Positions 14,546 to 23,068 of a stretch of 31,800 bases of DNA are shown piece after piece. The notes beneath the pieces are model-generated. The model was not told the origin of the DNA and searched no databases. It was given only the letters and a program-made list of their open reading frames with translations. The stretch is from the NCBI GenBank assembly GCA_023431045.1, contig JAEYXZ010000112.1:1-31800 (forward strand). Direction: 5' to 3'. The position numbers were made by a program, and so were the translations under genes. The first letter of the stretch is position 1, and each line of letters begins with the position of its first letter. The DNA is from Bacillota bacterium. Its GTDB lineage: Bacteria > Bacillota_I > Bacilli_A > Acholeplasmatales > Acholeplasmataceae.

Positions 14546-15841
14546 TTATCGAATCATTCTCTTACCTTGACGCATGTAATCCGTTAAGTGAATCTTGGAT
14601 GGACATACGTAAGAGCAGAGTCCGCATTCTATACATTTATTAACTGCTAATGTTTTCAAGAATTCTTTATCATTAGCTTTGATTGCATTCATGATTTGCA
14701 CGGGTTGAATTTTAACCGGACATGAATAAACACAGGATGCACAATGGATACAAGGGTCTTCATCTAAGAAGACTGTATTTTGAACAATGAGTGAAGTTGA
14801 AGTGTGTGTCATAACGATGTCATCATTATTGACATTGGTACCCATCATTGGTCCACCAAGGATTAATGTCTTTGGAATGTTAATGTCAACATATCCACCA
14901 GCAAGATCAATTAACGCCTGAATCGAAGTACCGATTCTTGCTCTAAAGGATTTATTAACGACACCATCACCTGATAAAACAAAGTAACGTTCAATAACTG
15001 GTAATCCAAATTTAACGGCTTGATGTAACGATTTAAGGGTTGAAACGTTGAATGGTATGACACCATAATCCGCTGGAAGTTTACCTTGTGGAACAATAAT
15101 TCCAGTTGCAGATTTGATAGCCTCTAGTTCCCAACCTTGTGGATAGTAATTACCAACTGGTACAACTTTAATATCGTAATCAGAAAATGCAGCAAGTGCG
15201 AAGTTTAATCTTTCAACGAGTTCATGATAGTGACTCTTTACTGCAATAATACCTTGTTTAGCACTAACAGCACGCATCGCGTAGATTAACCCCCAAATTA
15301 AGTCCTCTGGGTGATTCATCATCAGTTCATAGTCTGAAATTAATTTTGGTTCACATTCGATACCGTTTGCTAAAACGATATTGACTGGATTTTTCGTGTT
15401 GAGTTTAATATAGGTTGGAAAACCACTACCACCTAAACCTACCAAACCCGCATTCTTAGCAATCTCTACAAAGTCTTTTTGGGTTAAACGATCAATTTCC
15501 CAGTCGGTTCTTGATTGAACACTTTCATGAAGTTCATACTTAAAGTCGTTTTTAACAATCATGCAGTCGACTCGCTTACCACTTTGGTCAAACTTCATTT
15601 CATGCCCAACGACTTCACCTGAAACAGTTGAGTGAATTGGTTGTTCAAAAAACGCACCCTTTCTAGTACCAATGACTTCTCCAACTTTAACAAATTGTCC
15701 AAAGACAACGCAAGTTTCTCCTTCTGGACAACGTTGGTTTGTGATTGGGTAGTAAAGATACTCAGCTTCAGTGTGATGAATGAGTGGTAATTTCTTAAGT
15801 ATTTCTTTCCCGTCTGGAATATGTCTAGTTTTTGTAATCAA
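14546..15841 (-). CDS. rnfC: RnfC-like NADH-oxidising peripheral subunit with two 4Fe-4S clusters
   Basis: 431 residues from a TTG start, with GGAGG 8 nt upstream. The N-terminal part has the barrel-sandwich region (about 30-85). The NADH/FMN-binding region shows GLGGSGFPTYIKL (about 134-146) and NGIECEPKLISDYELMM, as in the 51-kDa subunit of complex I. A SLBB-like region (GDGVVNKSFRARIGTSIQAL) and LGGPMMG follow. Two complete ferredoxin motifs close the protein: Cys364, 367, 370, 374 and Cys403, 406, 409, 413. It is the only iron-sulfur protein in this operon. It starts 16 nt after glyA. Confidence 0.95.
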   Translation of the reverse strand: MITKTRHIPDGKEILKKLPLIHHTEAEYLYYPITNQRCPEGETCVVFGQFVKVGEVIGTRKGAFFEQPIHSTVSGEVVGHEMKFDQSGKRVDCMIVKNDFKYELHESVQSRTDWEIDRLTQKDFVEIAKNAGLVGLGGSGFPTYIKLNTKNPVNIVLANGIECEPKLISDYELMMNHPEDLIWGLIYAMRAVSAKQGIIAVKSHYHELVERLNFALAAFSDYDIKVVPVGNYYPQGWELEAIKSATGIIVPQGKLPADYGVIPFNVSTLKSLHQAVKFGLPVIERYFVLSGDGVVNKSFRARIGTSIQALIDLAGGYVDINIPKTLILGGPMMGTNVNNDDIVMTHTSTSLIVQNTVFLDEDPCIHCASCVYSCPVKIQPVQIMNAIKANDKEFLKTLAVNKCIECGLCSYVCPSKIHLTDYMRQGKRMIR

Positions 15842-15857
15842 GACGCATCCCTCCTTC

Positions 15858-17090
15858 TTATTTTGTCATTTTATGTGTTAATTTTAATACTTCTTTTTTA
15901 ATCTTTAATATATTTTCTTGATTGTTAATATCCGATAGTACCTCATCAATCCATCGAGCGATTTGATCAAATTCTTTTTCTTTATATCCTTTGGTTGTCA
16001 TTGCTGGAGAACCTAAACGAATACCTGAGGTTAAAGCTGGCTTTTCTGTATCAAACGGTAATGAGTTTTTATTGATTGTGATATTTGCTTGATAGAGTGT
16101 TTCCTCTGCTTTTTTACCAGTAATTCCGTGTTTAGATTTCACATCTACTAATATTAAGTGATTATCTGTACCTTCAGTTAAAACGTTATATCCTAATTCG
16201 ATGAAGGTTTTAGCAAGTTGTTTGGCATTTTTAATCACTTGTTTTTGATAGGTGATAAAACTTGGTTCTAACGCTTCTTTAAATGCAACTGCTTTAGCTG
16301 CAATAATGTGCATGAGTGGTCCACCTTGTTGACCCGGGAAAACTGCTCGATCAATCTTTTTAGCGATTTCTTCATCATTGGTTAGAATCAATCCACCGCG
16401 TGGACCACGTAAGGTCTTGTGGGTGGTTGATGTAACAATGTGAGCAAACGGTAATGGTGATGGGTGCATTTTAGCAGCAACAAGTCCTGCAATATGAGCC
16501 ATATCGACCATCAGGTAAGCGCCAACTTCATCAGCAATTTCCCTGAATCGTTTGAAATCGATGGTTCTAGGATAAGCACTTGCACCAGCGATGATAAGTT
16601 TTGGTTTAACTTCCTTAGCAATTCTTAATACATCATCATAATTAATTCTTGAATCTTTAGAATCAACCCCATAACTATAGGCTTGATAAAACTTACCAGA
16701 AAATGATAAGTAATAACCATGAGTTAAGTGTCCACCAGCATTAAGTCCCATTCCTAAAATGACATCACCAGGACTCAGTAAAGCTTGGAATGCTGATGAG
16801 TTTGCTTGTGAACCAGAATGGGGTTGGACATTAGCATAAGCTGCACCAAATAGCTTCTTGACTCTTTCAATTGCGAGTGTTTCTACTTCATCAACAAACT
16901 CACACCCACCATAGTAGCGTTTTCCTGGATACGCTTCGGCATATTTGTTCGTTAAAATTGAACCTTGTGCTTCTAATACGGCAGGGCTGACAAAATTTTC
17001 TGACGCAATGAGTTCAATATGTTCTTCTTGTCTTTTAGTTTCTTTTTCAATACTCTTAAATAATTCGTAATCATAGTCTTTTAGCATCAT
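15858..17090 (-). CDS. glyA: Serine hydroxymethyltransferase
   Basis: 410 residues, normal length. It converts serine and tetrahydrofolate to glycine and 5,10-methylene-THF with PLP. ELIASENFVS (26-35), YAEAYPGKRYYGG (50-62), HSGSQAN (91-97) and STTHKTLRGPRGG with PLP-binding Lys225 are all intact. The start ATG has AGAGGT upstream. It is the first gene of the operon that continues into rnfC, a combination with no obvious metabolic logic. The terminator at 17181-17212 isolates it from the gene upstream. Together with fhs and folD elsewhere in the window it supplies one-carbon units. Confidence 0.98.
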   Translation of the reverse strand: MMLKDYDYELFKSIEKETKRQEEHIELIASENFVSPAVLEAQGSILTNKYAEAYPGKRYYGGCEFVDEVETLAIERVKKLFGAAYANVQPHSGSQANSSAFQALLSPGDVILGMGLNAGGHLTHGYYLSFSGKFYQAYSYGVDSKDSRINYDDVLRIAKEVKPKLIIAGASAYPRTIDFKRFREIADEVGAYLMVDMAHIAGLVAAKMHPSPLPFAHIVTSTTHKTLRGPRGGLILTNDEEIAKKIDRAVFPGQQGGPLMHIIAAKAVAFKEALEPSFITYQKQVIKNAKQLAKTFIELGYNVLTEGTDNHLILVDVKSKHGITGKKAEETLYQANITINKNSLPFDTEKPALTSGIRLGSPAMTTKGYKEKEFDQIARWIDEVLSDINNQENILKIKKEVLKLTHKMTK

Positions 17091-17127
17091 CTGAGTACCT
17101 CTAAAAATAGATTTGGGCTTTAAAACT

Positions 17128-17164
17128 ATTATACCATTGAAAAGATATTATACTTTTGTATAAT
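17128..17164 (-). promoter_or_regulatory. Candidate promoter region of the glyA-rnf operon with inverted repeat
   Basis: Two minus-strand TATAAT boxes occur at 17128-17133 and 17147-17152. The second forms part of an inverted repeat, ATTATAC-AAAA-GTATAAT (17147-17164). TTGACT lies at 17167-17172 but is only 14 bp from the nearer TATAAT, so the pairing is poor. The region lies between a terminator and glyA, so a promoter is expected here; which box is used cannot be decided. Confidence 0.4.
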
Positions 17165-17180
17165 CGAGTCAATCATGGAC

Positions 17181-17212
17181 AAAAAAAAGAAGAATCGTTT
17201 TTTGACTCTTCT
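17181..17212 (-). terminator. Rho-independent terminator upstream of glyA
   Basis: On the minus strand AGAAGAGTC (17204-17212) and GATTCTTCT (17189-17197) pair with one G-U around an A-rich loop, then run into eight T (17181-17188). This is a classical intrinsic terminator about 90 nt after the stop of the 17305-17943 gene. The ~90 nt between that stop and the hairpin show nothing else. Confidence 0.85.
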
Positions 17213-17304
17213 ATTGTATGAGTTTTGAAAATGAATTGCAAACAAAGTTATAAAAAATTTATCTTTTAATATATAGGTTATAAAAATGGGGATTTTGTGG
17301 GATG

Positions 17305-17943
17305 TTAAACCATATAATCATCTTCGAATTCATTTAGATAAGCGATGACTCTTGGATTGCTTGCTTGTCTAAAGATTTCTAGATAGGAAGTCTTATTTGA
17401 TTTGTTCTTGGCTAGTTCAATCATCTTCTTAGTTCTTTCTGGTAATGCGCGTCGGTATATGATTGGTTTGACTGTTTTTGCATTGACAAGGAGTGTTTTA
17501 TAATACTCCTCTGCATCATAGACTTTATGATTCACTAGATGATCAATAATAATCCACATATCTCTAATCGCTAAGAGTCTTGGAGATGTGATTAGTTTCA
17601 AGTAATTATAAAATTGGTCACTTTCTTTTAAACTCCAATGTGATACCGCTAGATACAAATAAAGATTTTCTAAGTCTTGCTTAAAAACCACATTTGGTTT
17701 TTTCTTCATAAATTCAATCACTTCTTTAAACTTATGTTGTTCATATAATTTCTTAACATAGAAAATACCATGTCTTAACCAATAGATGGCTGGATAGATC
17801 GCAATAACAGTAATGACAGCAACTCCTATTAACGGTAAAAATGAATCGCTCTTAAATACGACATAAGCAATCAATAAGTATAACCAGATGATGAAAGTGT
17901 ATAAAAATGCAATAATCCATAAGATATTGTGATTTGTTTTCAT
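17305..17943 (-). CDS. Membrane protein with two N-terminal helices and helical-repeat-like cytoplasmic part, function unknown
   Basis: 212 residues. Transmembrane helices lie at about 7-29 and 36-56, followed by a basic, all-helical cytoplasmic region (60-212). Paired helices such as LYEQHKFKEVIEFMKKK and LYLYLAVSHWSLKESDQFYNYL suggest TPR-like repeats. I do not recognise the family. The ATG is preceded by a TATAAT only 6 nt upstream and by no Shine-Dalgarno sequence, so a leaderless mRNA is likely. It stands as its own unit between two terminators. Confidence 0.75.
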   Translation of the reverse strand: MKTNHNILWIIAFLYTFIIWLYLLIAYVVFKSDSFLPLIGVAVITVIAIYPAIYWLRHGIFYVKKLYEQHKFKEVIEFMKKKPNVVFKQDLENLYLYLAVSHWSLKESDQFYNYLKLITSPRLLAIRDMWIIIDHLVNHKVYDAEEYYKTLLVNAKTVKPIIYRRALPERTKKMIELAKNKSNKTSYLEIFRQASNPRVIAYLNEFEDDYMV

Positions 17944-17949
17944 ATTTCT

Positions 17950-17955
17950 ATTATA
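17950..17955 (-). promoter_or_regulatory. -10 element predicting a leaderless transcript
   Basis: Minus-strand TATAAT ends 6 nt before the ATG at 17943, so initiation would fall on or beside the start codon. The -35 position (AGCGAT at 17973-17978) is weak and lies inside the terminator hairpin of the yebC-type gene. Confidence 0.4.
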
Positions 17956-17958
17956 ACT

Positions 17959-17988
17959 AAAAAAAGAAGGATATCGCTAGGATATCCT
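17959..17988 (-). terminator. Rho-independent terminator after the YebC-family gene
   Basis: Minus-strand AGGATATC (17981-17988) and GATATCCT (17968-17975) pair perfectly around a 5-nt loop, then TCTTTTTTT. It starts 2 nt past the stop codon of the upstream gene, closing the ppa-yebC unit. Confidence 0.88.
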
Positions 17989-17990
17989 CA

Positions 17991-18695
17991 TTAACTTGCG
18001 TTATGATAAACGTTTGATACATCATCTAGTTCATCTAGACCATTAACTAAACGTTCAAATTTAGGTAAATCTTCTTCACTAATATCAACAGTTGTTAGTG
18101 GTAAGAAAGTAATTTCTTCTTGTAATACTTCTAAGTTTGATTCTGATAAGGCACCACGAATGTTTGCATATTCGCTTGGTTCACCGTAAATTGTCACACT
18201 TGATTCTTCTTTTTCAACATCAAGAACATTAATATCCTTTTCAAGTAAAACTTCTAGAATTTGATCTTCAGTCGCAGCAACTTGGAAGACAGCACGATGT
18301 TCAAATTGGTGCAATACAGAACCTGAGACACCTAATTTTCCACCGGTTTTATTAAATAGGGTTCTAACTTCAGTTAATGTACGGTTAGTATTATCCGTTA
18401 AACATTCAACAATGATTAAACTATTACCTGGACCAAATCCTTCATAACGAATTTCAGTATAGTTTTCATCAGCACCACCTTTAGCTTTATCAATTGCTCT
18501 TTTGATGATGTCTGCTGTGACTTGTTCTTTTTTCGCTTTTTCAATAATTCGCTTTAAATTTTGATTTGTATCAGGATCTGGTGTGCCTGACTTTGCCGCC
18601 ATATAAATTTCGCGGCCATATTTTGAATATACTTTTGATTTAGCTGCAGAGGTTTTCGCCATTGCAACCTTTCTAACTTCAAACGCTCTTCCCAT
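17991..18695 (-). CDS. YebC/PmpR (TACO1) family protein, YeeI-like
   Basis: 234 residues, normal length. It has KVYSKYGREIYMAAKSGTPDPDTN (residues 21-44), IKRAIDKAKGG, YEGFGPG, and NTNRTLTEVRTLF, the conserved blocks of the family, and the YeeI-type variant of the N-terminus (MGRAF...). Members were long called transcriptional regulators; TACO1 and several bacterial homologues act in translation, relieving ribosome stalling. Which applies here is unknown. The start has GGAG 8 nt upstream, and it follows ppa by 2 nt, so the two are co-transcribed. Confidence 0.93.
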   Translation of the reverse strand: MGRAFEVRKVAMAKTSAAKSKVYSKYGREIYMAAKSGTPDPDTNQNLKRIIEKAKKEQVTADIIKRAIDKAKGGADENYTEIRYEGFGPGNSLIIVECLTDNTNRTLTEVRTLFNKTGGKLGVSGSVLHQFEHRAVFQVAATEDQILEVLLEKDINVLDVEKEESSVTIYGEPSEYANIRGALSESNLEVLQEEITFLPLTTVDISEEDLPKFERLVNGLDELDDVSNVYHNAS

Positions 18696-18697
18696 AA

Positions 18698-19234
18698 TTA
18701 TTTCTCCGTTTTTACAAATTTGTTATAACTTTCGATAGATTCAGCGATAATTCTTTTCGCTTCAACCTTATCTTCAATATCAAGAATATAAGTCTTCTTT
18801 CCTTCGAGTGATTTATACACTTCAAAGAAATGAGACATTTCTGATAATAAGTGGTGTGGTAGGTTTTTTAACTCTGTGTACTGTGTTAAAGATGGATCTC
18901 CAAATGGGATTGCAATAATCTTTTCATCAACTTCATCAGAATCAATCATCTTAATGACACCAATTGGATAACATTCAACAAGTGACAAGGGTTCTATGTC
19001 TTCTTGACATAGAACTAAGACATCAAGTGGGTCATGGTCTCCTGCATAAGTACGTGGAATAAATCCATAGTTTGCCGGGTAATGGGCAGAGGTAAAAAGA
19101 ACTCGATCCAAGATAATCATTCCCGTTTCTTTATCCAACTCATACTTCTTCTTACTACCTTTTGATATTTCGATACAAGCAACAAATTTTTCAGGTTTGA
19201 TTCGATCTGGACTAATATCATGCCAAATATTCAC
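18698..19234 (-). CDS. ppa: Inorganic pyrophosphatase (class A)
   Basis: 178 residues from a GTG at 19234 (reading MNIWHDISPDRI), which has AAAGGTGAT six nt upstream. A longer frame adds a basic stretch with no ribosome site, so I prefer GTG. It hydrolyses pyrophosphate to phosphate in the cytosol. Substrate and metal residues are present: K/E-rich strand SKKKYELDKE, YPANYGFIPRT, the signature GDHDPLDVLV, and DSDEVDEKI. A candidate -10 TACAAT lies at 19266-19271. It is co-directional with the YebC gene 2 nt downstream. Confidence 0.95.
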   Translation of the reverse strand: MNIWHDISPDRIKPEKFVACIEISKGSKKKYELDKETGMIILDRVLFTSAHYPANYGFIPRTYAGDHDPLDVLVLCQEDIEPLSLVECYPIGVIKMIDSDEVDEKIIAIPFGDPSLTQYTELKNLPHHLLSEMSHFFEVYKSLEGKKTYILDIEDKVEAKRIIAESIESYNKFVKTEK

Positions 19235-19307
19235 AAAAATCACCTTTTTCCTTTTTAGCACTTTCATTGTAACACTATTTGTACTTTTTTTCACTAAGAG
19301 AAAGGCT

Positions 19308-19322
19308 AATTAGTAACTAATT
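19308..19322. repeat. Short palindrome between the iron operon and ppa
   Basis: AATTAGT-AACTAATT forms a near-perfect dyad 18 nt beyond the stop of the substrate-binding protein. It could be a weak transcription stop but has no T-run; no better terminator is visible for the iron operon. Confidence 0.3.
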
Positions 19323-19339
19323 GAACAAACTTAAATCTT

Positions 19340-20332
19340 TTAACTCACTATAAAAACTTGCTCTATGTCTTCAATCATTTGCAAAGTTGATGTGATTCCA
19401 CCTGGTAAAATATACCAAGCTTGTGGATCTAATAAATAGATATTTTCATTCTTACCTGCATCGGTATTTTGAATTAATCCGTTTTGAATGACTTGATTGG
19501 TGGAACCCGTTGAACCAGTTGCAAGTCCACGATCCATTAAGAAAATAACTTCTGGATTAATATCTGAAACATATTCATAAGATACAATCTGTCCATGTTC
19601 GGTCGTTAAACCCACATTAGGATCACTTGGTGTAAAACCAAATTCACTATATAAAACACCATATCGAGAGTTGTCTCCAAAAACAGAAATATCATCCCCG
19701 TTGACAAGTAAGAATAAAGCTTCTTTTCCATCGGTTAATTCGTTGATTTCAGTGAGGTCACTTTCAAATTGGGTTAAGTATTGATTTAATGTGGTTTTGA
19801 TACTAGGAAAGATTAGTCCAAGATTATTGAATACCTTTGCTTGAGTTGAAAATAAAAAATTAGAATTTGATACATCAAGCACATCAGCATTTGGATAATC
19901 TGTTTTTAAAGTTTCATATAACACACTTGAACGTCCACCAATGATAATCAGTTCTGGCATCAATAAGTCCATTGCATCTTTATTGATTTCAAATAATGTT
20001 CCAATATTGGGATACTGATCATCTTGATATTCGTTTAAAAAACTAGGTAGGTTAGATTTGGGTAATCCTAAAATTTGAATGCCCATTTCATTTTGTCCAA
20101 TGACATCCATAATATCAACAATTTCAAGAGTCATTGTTGCAACAACCTTAGGATTTACTCTAAATGACTGAGTCACTTCGACGCGTTCAGTTTTTGTTTC
20201 ACCATTTTGATTGACGGTTTTTGTCACAGTATGAGTTATTTCAACAGTCTCATAGTTTTCACCATTAACCGGTGTACAACCAGTCAATATAATCGTTGTA
20301 AGAATAAGTAAAGTAATCAATATTTTTTTCAT
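19340..20332 (-). CDS. Siderophore ABC transporter substrate-binding lipoprotein (FatB/YclQ-like)
   Basis: 330 residues from the ATG at 20332, with AAGGAG 7 nt upstream; a longer frame overlaps the ATPase gene and lacks a signal peptide. Signal peptide and lipobox (ILTGC, Cys19) anchor it outside. An N-terminal strand pair rich in Thr/Glu precedes the PBP-like core: VVATMTLEIVDIMDVIG, YPNIGTLFEINKDAMDLLMPELIIIGGR, and a C-terminal lobe with ISVFGDNSRYGVLYSEFGF and NPEVIFLMDRG. This arrangement, including the R-YG-LY loop, is that of FatB/CeuA/YclQ, binders of catecholate-type ferric siderophores. It is the last gene of the operon. Confidence 0.9.
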   Translation of the reverse strand: MKKILITLLILTTIILTGCTPVNGENYETVEITHTVTKTVNQNGETKTERVEVTQSFRVNPKVVATMTLEIVDIMDVIGQNEMGIQILGLPKSNLPSFLNEYQDDQYPNIGTLFEINKDAMDLLMPELIIIGGRSSVLYETLKTDYPNADVLDVSNSNFLFSTQAKVFNNLGLIFPSIKTTLNQYLTQFESDLTEINELTDGKEALFLLVNGDDISVFGDNSRYGVLYSEFGFTPSDPNVGLTTEHGQIVSYEYVSDINPEVIFLMDRGLATGSTGSTNQVIQNGLIQNTDAGKNENIYLLDPQAWYILPGGITSTLQMIEDIEQVFIVS

Positions 20333-20346
20333 CTTCGTTCTCCTTA

Positions 20347-21102
20347 TTATTTTTGATAAATACAAATTTTTCGATCTTCGATTGTTTTAACAGTAATTGG
20401 GTAATTATAGATATGGGTTAGAATTTGATCATTCATGAGATTATCAATTGTCCCTTGAAAAATAACTTCACCATCTTTTAAGGCAATCCCATAATCACAA
20501 AACGAAGCAGCCATATTGATATCATGCATAATGATGACAATTGTTTTATTAAAATCAACAATCATCTTTTTAAGTAATTTCATCATATCTAGTGAGTAAT
20601 GAATATCCAAGTGATTGAGTGGTTCATCTAGCAAGATGTAAGGTGTGTCTTGGACCATAATCATTGCGAGTAATACACGTTGTAATTCACCGCCTGATAA
20701 AGTATCAATAAACCTTTCAGCTAAGTGTTCAATTTCTAGATAATTCATCATCTTTGAAATCATTTCTAAATCATCTTTTTTCATTCGTCCTTTTGAGTAA
20801 GGGTATCTTCCAAAAGCAATCAAATCATAGGCTTTAAGTTTTAAATTGATGTGATGATTTTGATGAAGAAATGATAATACTTTTGATAAATCCATATGAT
20901 CACTATGGATATTATTTTGACCAATTATTACTGTACCCGATTCGATTGGAATGAGCTTTGAAATAACCTTCATTAAGGTTGATTTTCCAGAACCATTAGA
21001 ACCAACAACAGCTGTTAACAGCCCATCTGGAATTTGGATATTAATATCCTTTAAAATCGCTTTATTTCCGTATTTTTGATTTACATTTGAAATGGTAATC
21101 AT
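20347..21102 (-). CDS. Siderophore ABC transporter ATP-binding protein (FatE/YclP-like)
   Basis: 251 residues. Walker A GSNGSGKST (34-42), Q-loop near FLHQNHHI, the AFGRYPYSKGR segment seen in FatE/YclP, signature LSGGELQR, Walker B YILLDEP and switch His in IIMHDINMA are all intact. It powers ferric-siderophore import. Start overlaps the permease stop (ATGA) and has AAGGAG. The substrate-binding protein begins 14 nt downstream. Confidence 0.96.
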   Translation of the reverse strand: MITISNVNQKYGNKAILKDINIQIPDGLLTAVVGSNGSGKSTLMKVISKLIPIESGTVIIGQNNIHSDHMDLSKVLSFLHQNHHINLKLKAYDLIAFGRYPYSKGRMKKDDLEMISKMMNYLEIEHLAERFIDTLSGGELQRVLLAMIMVQDTPYILLDEPLNHLDIHYSLDMMKLLKKMIVDFNKTIVIIMHDINMAASFCDYGIALKDGEVIFQGTIDNLMNDQILTHIYNYPITVKTIEDRKICIYQK

Positions 21103-22097
21103 ATGCGGTGCTCCTTAATAATTAGAATCATCATATAAATTCCTCCGATGAGACTAATGAGTGTTGTGACGGTTGTTTTAAAACCCGTTAATTCGATTAA
21201 GCTTTGTCCTAGAATCAATGTGATGATCGCGATGAAACTAGCAAATATATAAACCAATTTGTGTCGATAATCTTTAAATATTTCTTTCGTTAGATTTGCT
21301 GCTAATAATCCTAAAAATGATAAGGGTCCAACAAGTGCTGTCGCAGCTGATACTGCAAGTGAAATTAAAACTAAATTGATGAGTGATTCGCGGTTATAAT
21401 TAACCCCTAAATTGATACTCATTTCCTCACCTAGTAACATCACATCATAGACATAATGTTTCTTATATAACTGCCAGATGACAACCACCATAATTGGTAT
21501 TACAATCCAAACCAAACTTGTTTCAATATTAACGACTGATACATTGGTTAGTGATTGCACTGTTTGAAAACTTTCAGGATTCATTAAAACTTGTAGTAGG
21601 TTGACATAATTAGAAGCGAGAGTCGATATAACAAGTCCAATGAGTAACAGTAAAATAATGTTATTTTTGTTTTTTCTTAAGACGCTCATATAGATTAATA
21701 TCGTTGTTCCACTCATGACAATAAATGAGAAAAAGAAATTAATCCACGGGTTTTGATAAATTGTTTGAAGTCCAGAAAAGAAAAATACTAAGGTTGCTTG
21801 AATCATGATAAATAAACTATCAAAACCAATAACCGCAGGTGTTAAGATGCGACTTTGAGTCATCGTTTGAAAACTCACTGTTGTCATTGCTGTTAATATT
21901 CCAACCATTATGAGTGCAATAATTTGAACCCCTCTTCTTGATAAAATTTGAAGAATCGAGGGTAACATCAAGTTAAATCTTACTGGGTCATTTAAGTTAT
22001 ACATAATTAAGTTCCATTGTGAAACAACAAATGTAAAAAGATAAATGAGACTAGATAATAACAAAATCAAACTAAAAATAACTATCTTCTTACGCAT
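21099..22097 (-). CDS. Siderophore ABC transporter permease (FatC/YclO-like)
   Basis: 332 residues, about nine transmembrane helices, FecCD family. ITAMTTVSFQTMTQSRILTP and VIGFDSLFIM (about 64-95) and the coupling segment VGPLSFLGLLAANLTKEIF near residue 260 are characteristic. It pairs with the upstream permease and overlaps it by 8 nt; GGAG precedes its ATG. Confidence 0.93.
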   Translation of the reverse strand: MRKKIVIFSLILLLSSLIYLFTFVVSQWNLIMYNLNDPVRFNLMLPSILQILSRRGVQIIALIMVGILTAMTTVSFQTMTQSRILTPAVIGFDSLFIMIQATLVFFFSGLQTIYQNPWINFFFSFIVMSGTTILIYMSVLRKNKNNIILLLLIGLVISTLASNYVNLLQVLMNPESFQTVQSLTNVSVVNIETSLVWIVIPIMVVVIWQLYKKHYVYDVMLLGEEMSINLGVNYNRESLINLVLISLAVSAATALVGPLSFLGLLAANLTKEIFKDYRHKLVYIFASFIAIITLILGQSLIELTGFKTTVTTLISLIGGIYMMILIIKEHRI

Positions 22098-23064
22098 GTT
22101 TAACTCTCCTAAAAATGAGTATTAAGAAGACAACTGAACCAATAACTCCCATGATGAAACCAACTGAGATTTCATAACTAAGTCCAGTAAAAACATAGAT
22201 TCCAAGTCTTGCTATTAGATCACAGATTAAAACAAAACAACTACCAAATATAGCAATATCAAATATATTCTTCTTTAGATTATCGCCATAATAAATCGAG
22301 ACGATATTAGGAATAATAAGTCCTAGAAAAGGTAGTGTTCCAACAACAATAAAGCTTACCGCTGATATCAATGAAACAATTAAAATACCAATGGTTACAA
22401 CCGGTTTATATCGAACCCCTATGTTCGTTGCAAAATCCTCACCCAGTGAAACAATATTAAACTTATAAGCATAAAGAAAGGAAACAATAAGTGCTGGTAC
22501 TGTTAGTAAAATCATTTCATAAGTACCAATTGATTTATTGGCAAAACTACCAACACCAAGAATTGCTAGTAATTGTTCTGTGTTGGTTATTTGTGCCAAA
22601 AAGGTTGTAAAAGCGCTAATCACTGCACCAAACATAAGTCCCATGAGTGGTACATAAATATCATTTTTGAATTTAGTTTTTTGAATAAAATATAAGAATA
22701 AACTGGATGCCATCAATGAGAAAACAAATGAGAAAATAAACTGTCCTAAAAGTGAGACTTGTGGCATCAATAAATAACCAATCATCATCCCTTGTAAACT
22801 GGATGCATGAGTTCCAACGATCGAAGGTGAGATAAATTTATTGCGTCCAATACTTTGCATGATCAGACCGGCAACAGATAAACCTGAAGCTGTTAATATA
22901 ATCGTGAGTGTTCTTGGTATTCTTGAGAGCAGTAAAACATCTATTGCCTCTTGTTCTAACATAAAAATAGATATGATATTCACATCTTTTCGAGCATCAA
23001 AGCTCAATGATAGAATGATTAAAATGATAAAGACAACAACAAAAAACGCTCTTCTATTAAGCAT
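22090..23064 (-). CDS. Siderophore ABC transporter permease (FatD/YclN-like)
   Basis: 324 residues, about nine transmembrane helices, FecCD family. SRIPRTLTIILTASGLSVAG (about 46-65), NKFISPSIVGTHASSLQG and the coupling loop VGTLPFLGLIIPNIVSIYYG are diagnostic. It starts 4 nt after the heme monooxygenase stop codon with no clear ribosome site, so translation is probably coupled to that gene. Confidence 0.93.
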   Translation of the reverse strand: MLNRRAFFVVVFIILIILSLSFDARKDVNIISIFMLEQEAIDVLLLSRIPRTLTIILTASGLSVAGLIMQSIGRNKFISPSIVGTHASSLQGMMIGYLLMPQVSLLGQFIFSFVFSLMASSLFLYFIQKTKFKNDIYVPLMGLMFGAVISAFTTFLAQITNTEQLLAILGVGSFANKSIGTYEMILLTVPALIVSFLYAYKFNIVSLGEDFATNIGVRYKPVVTIGILIVSLISAVSFIVVGTLPFLGLIIPNIVSIYYGDNLKKNIFDIAIFGSCFVLICDLIARLGIYVFTGLSYEISVGFIMGVIGSVVFLILIFRRVKHA

Positions 23065-23068
23065 GACT

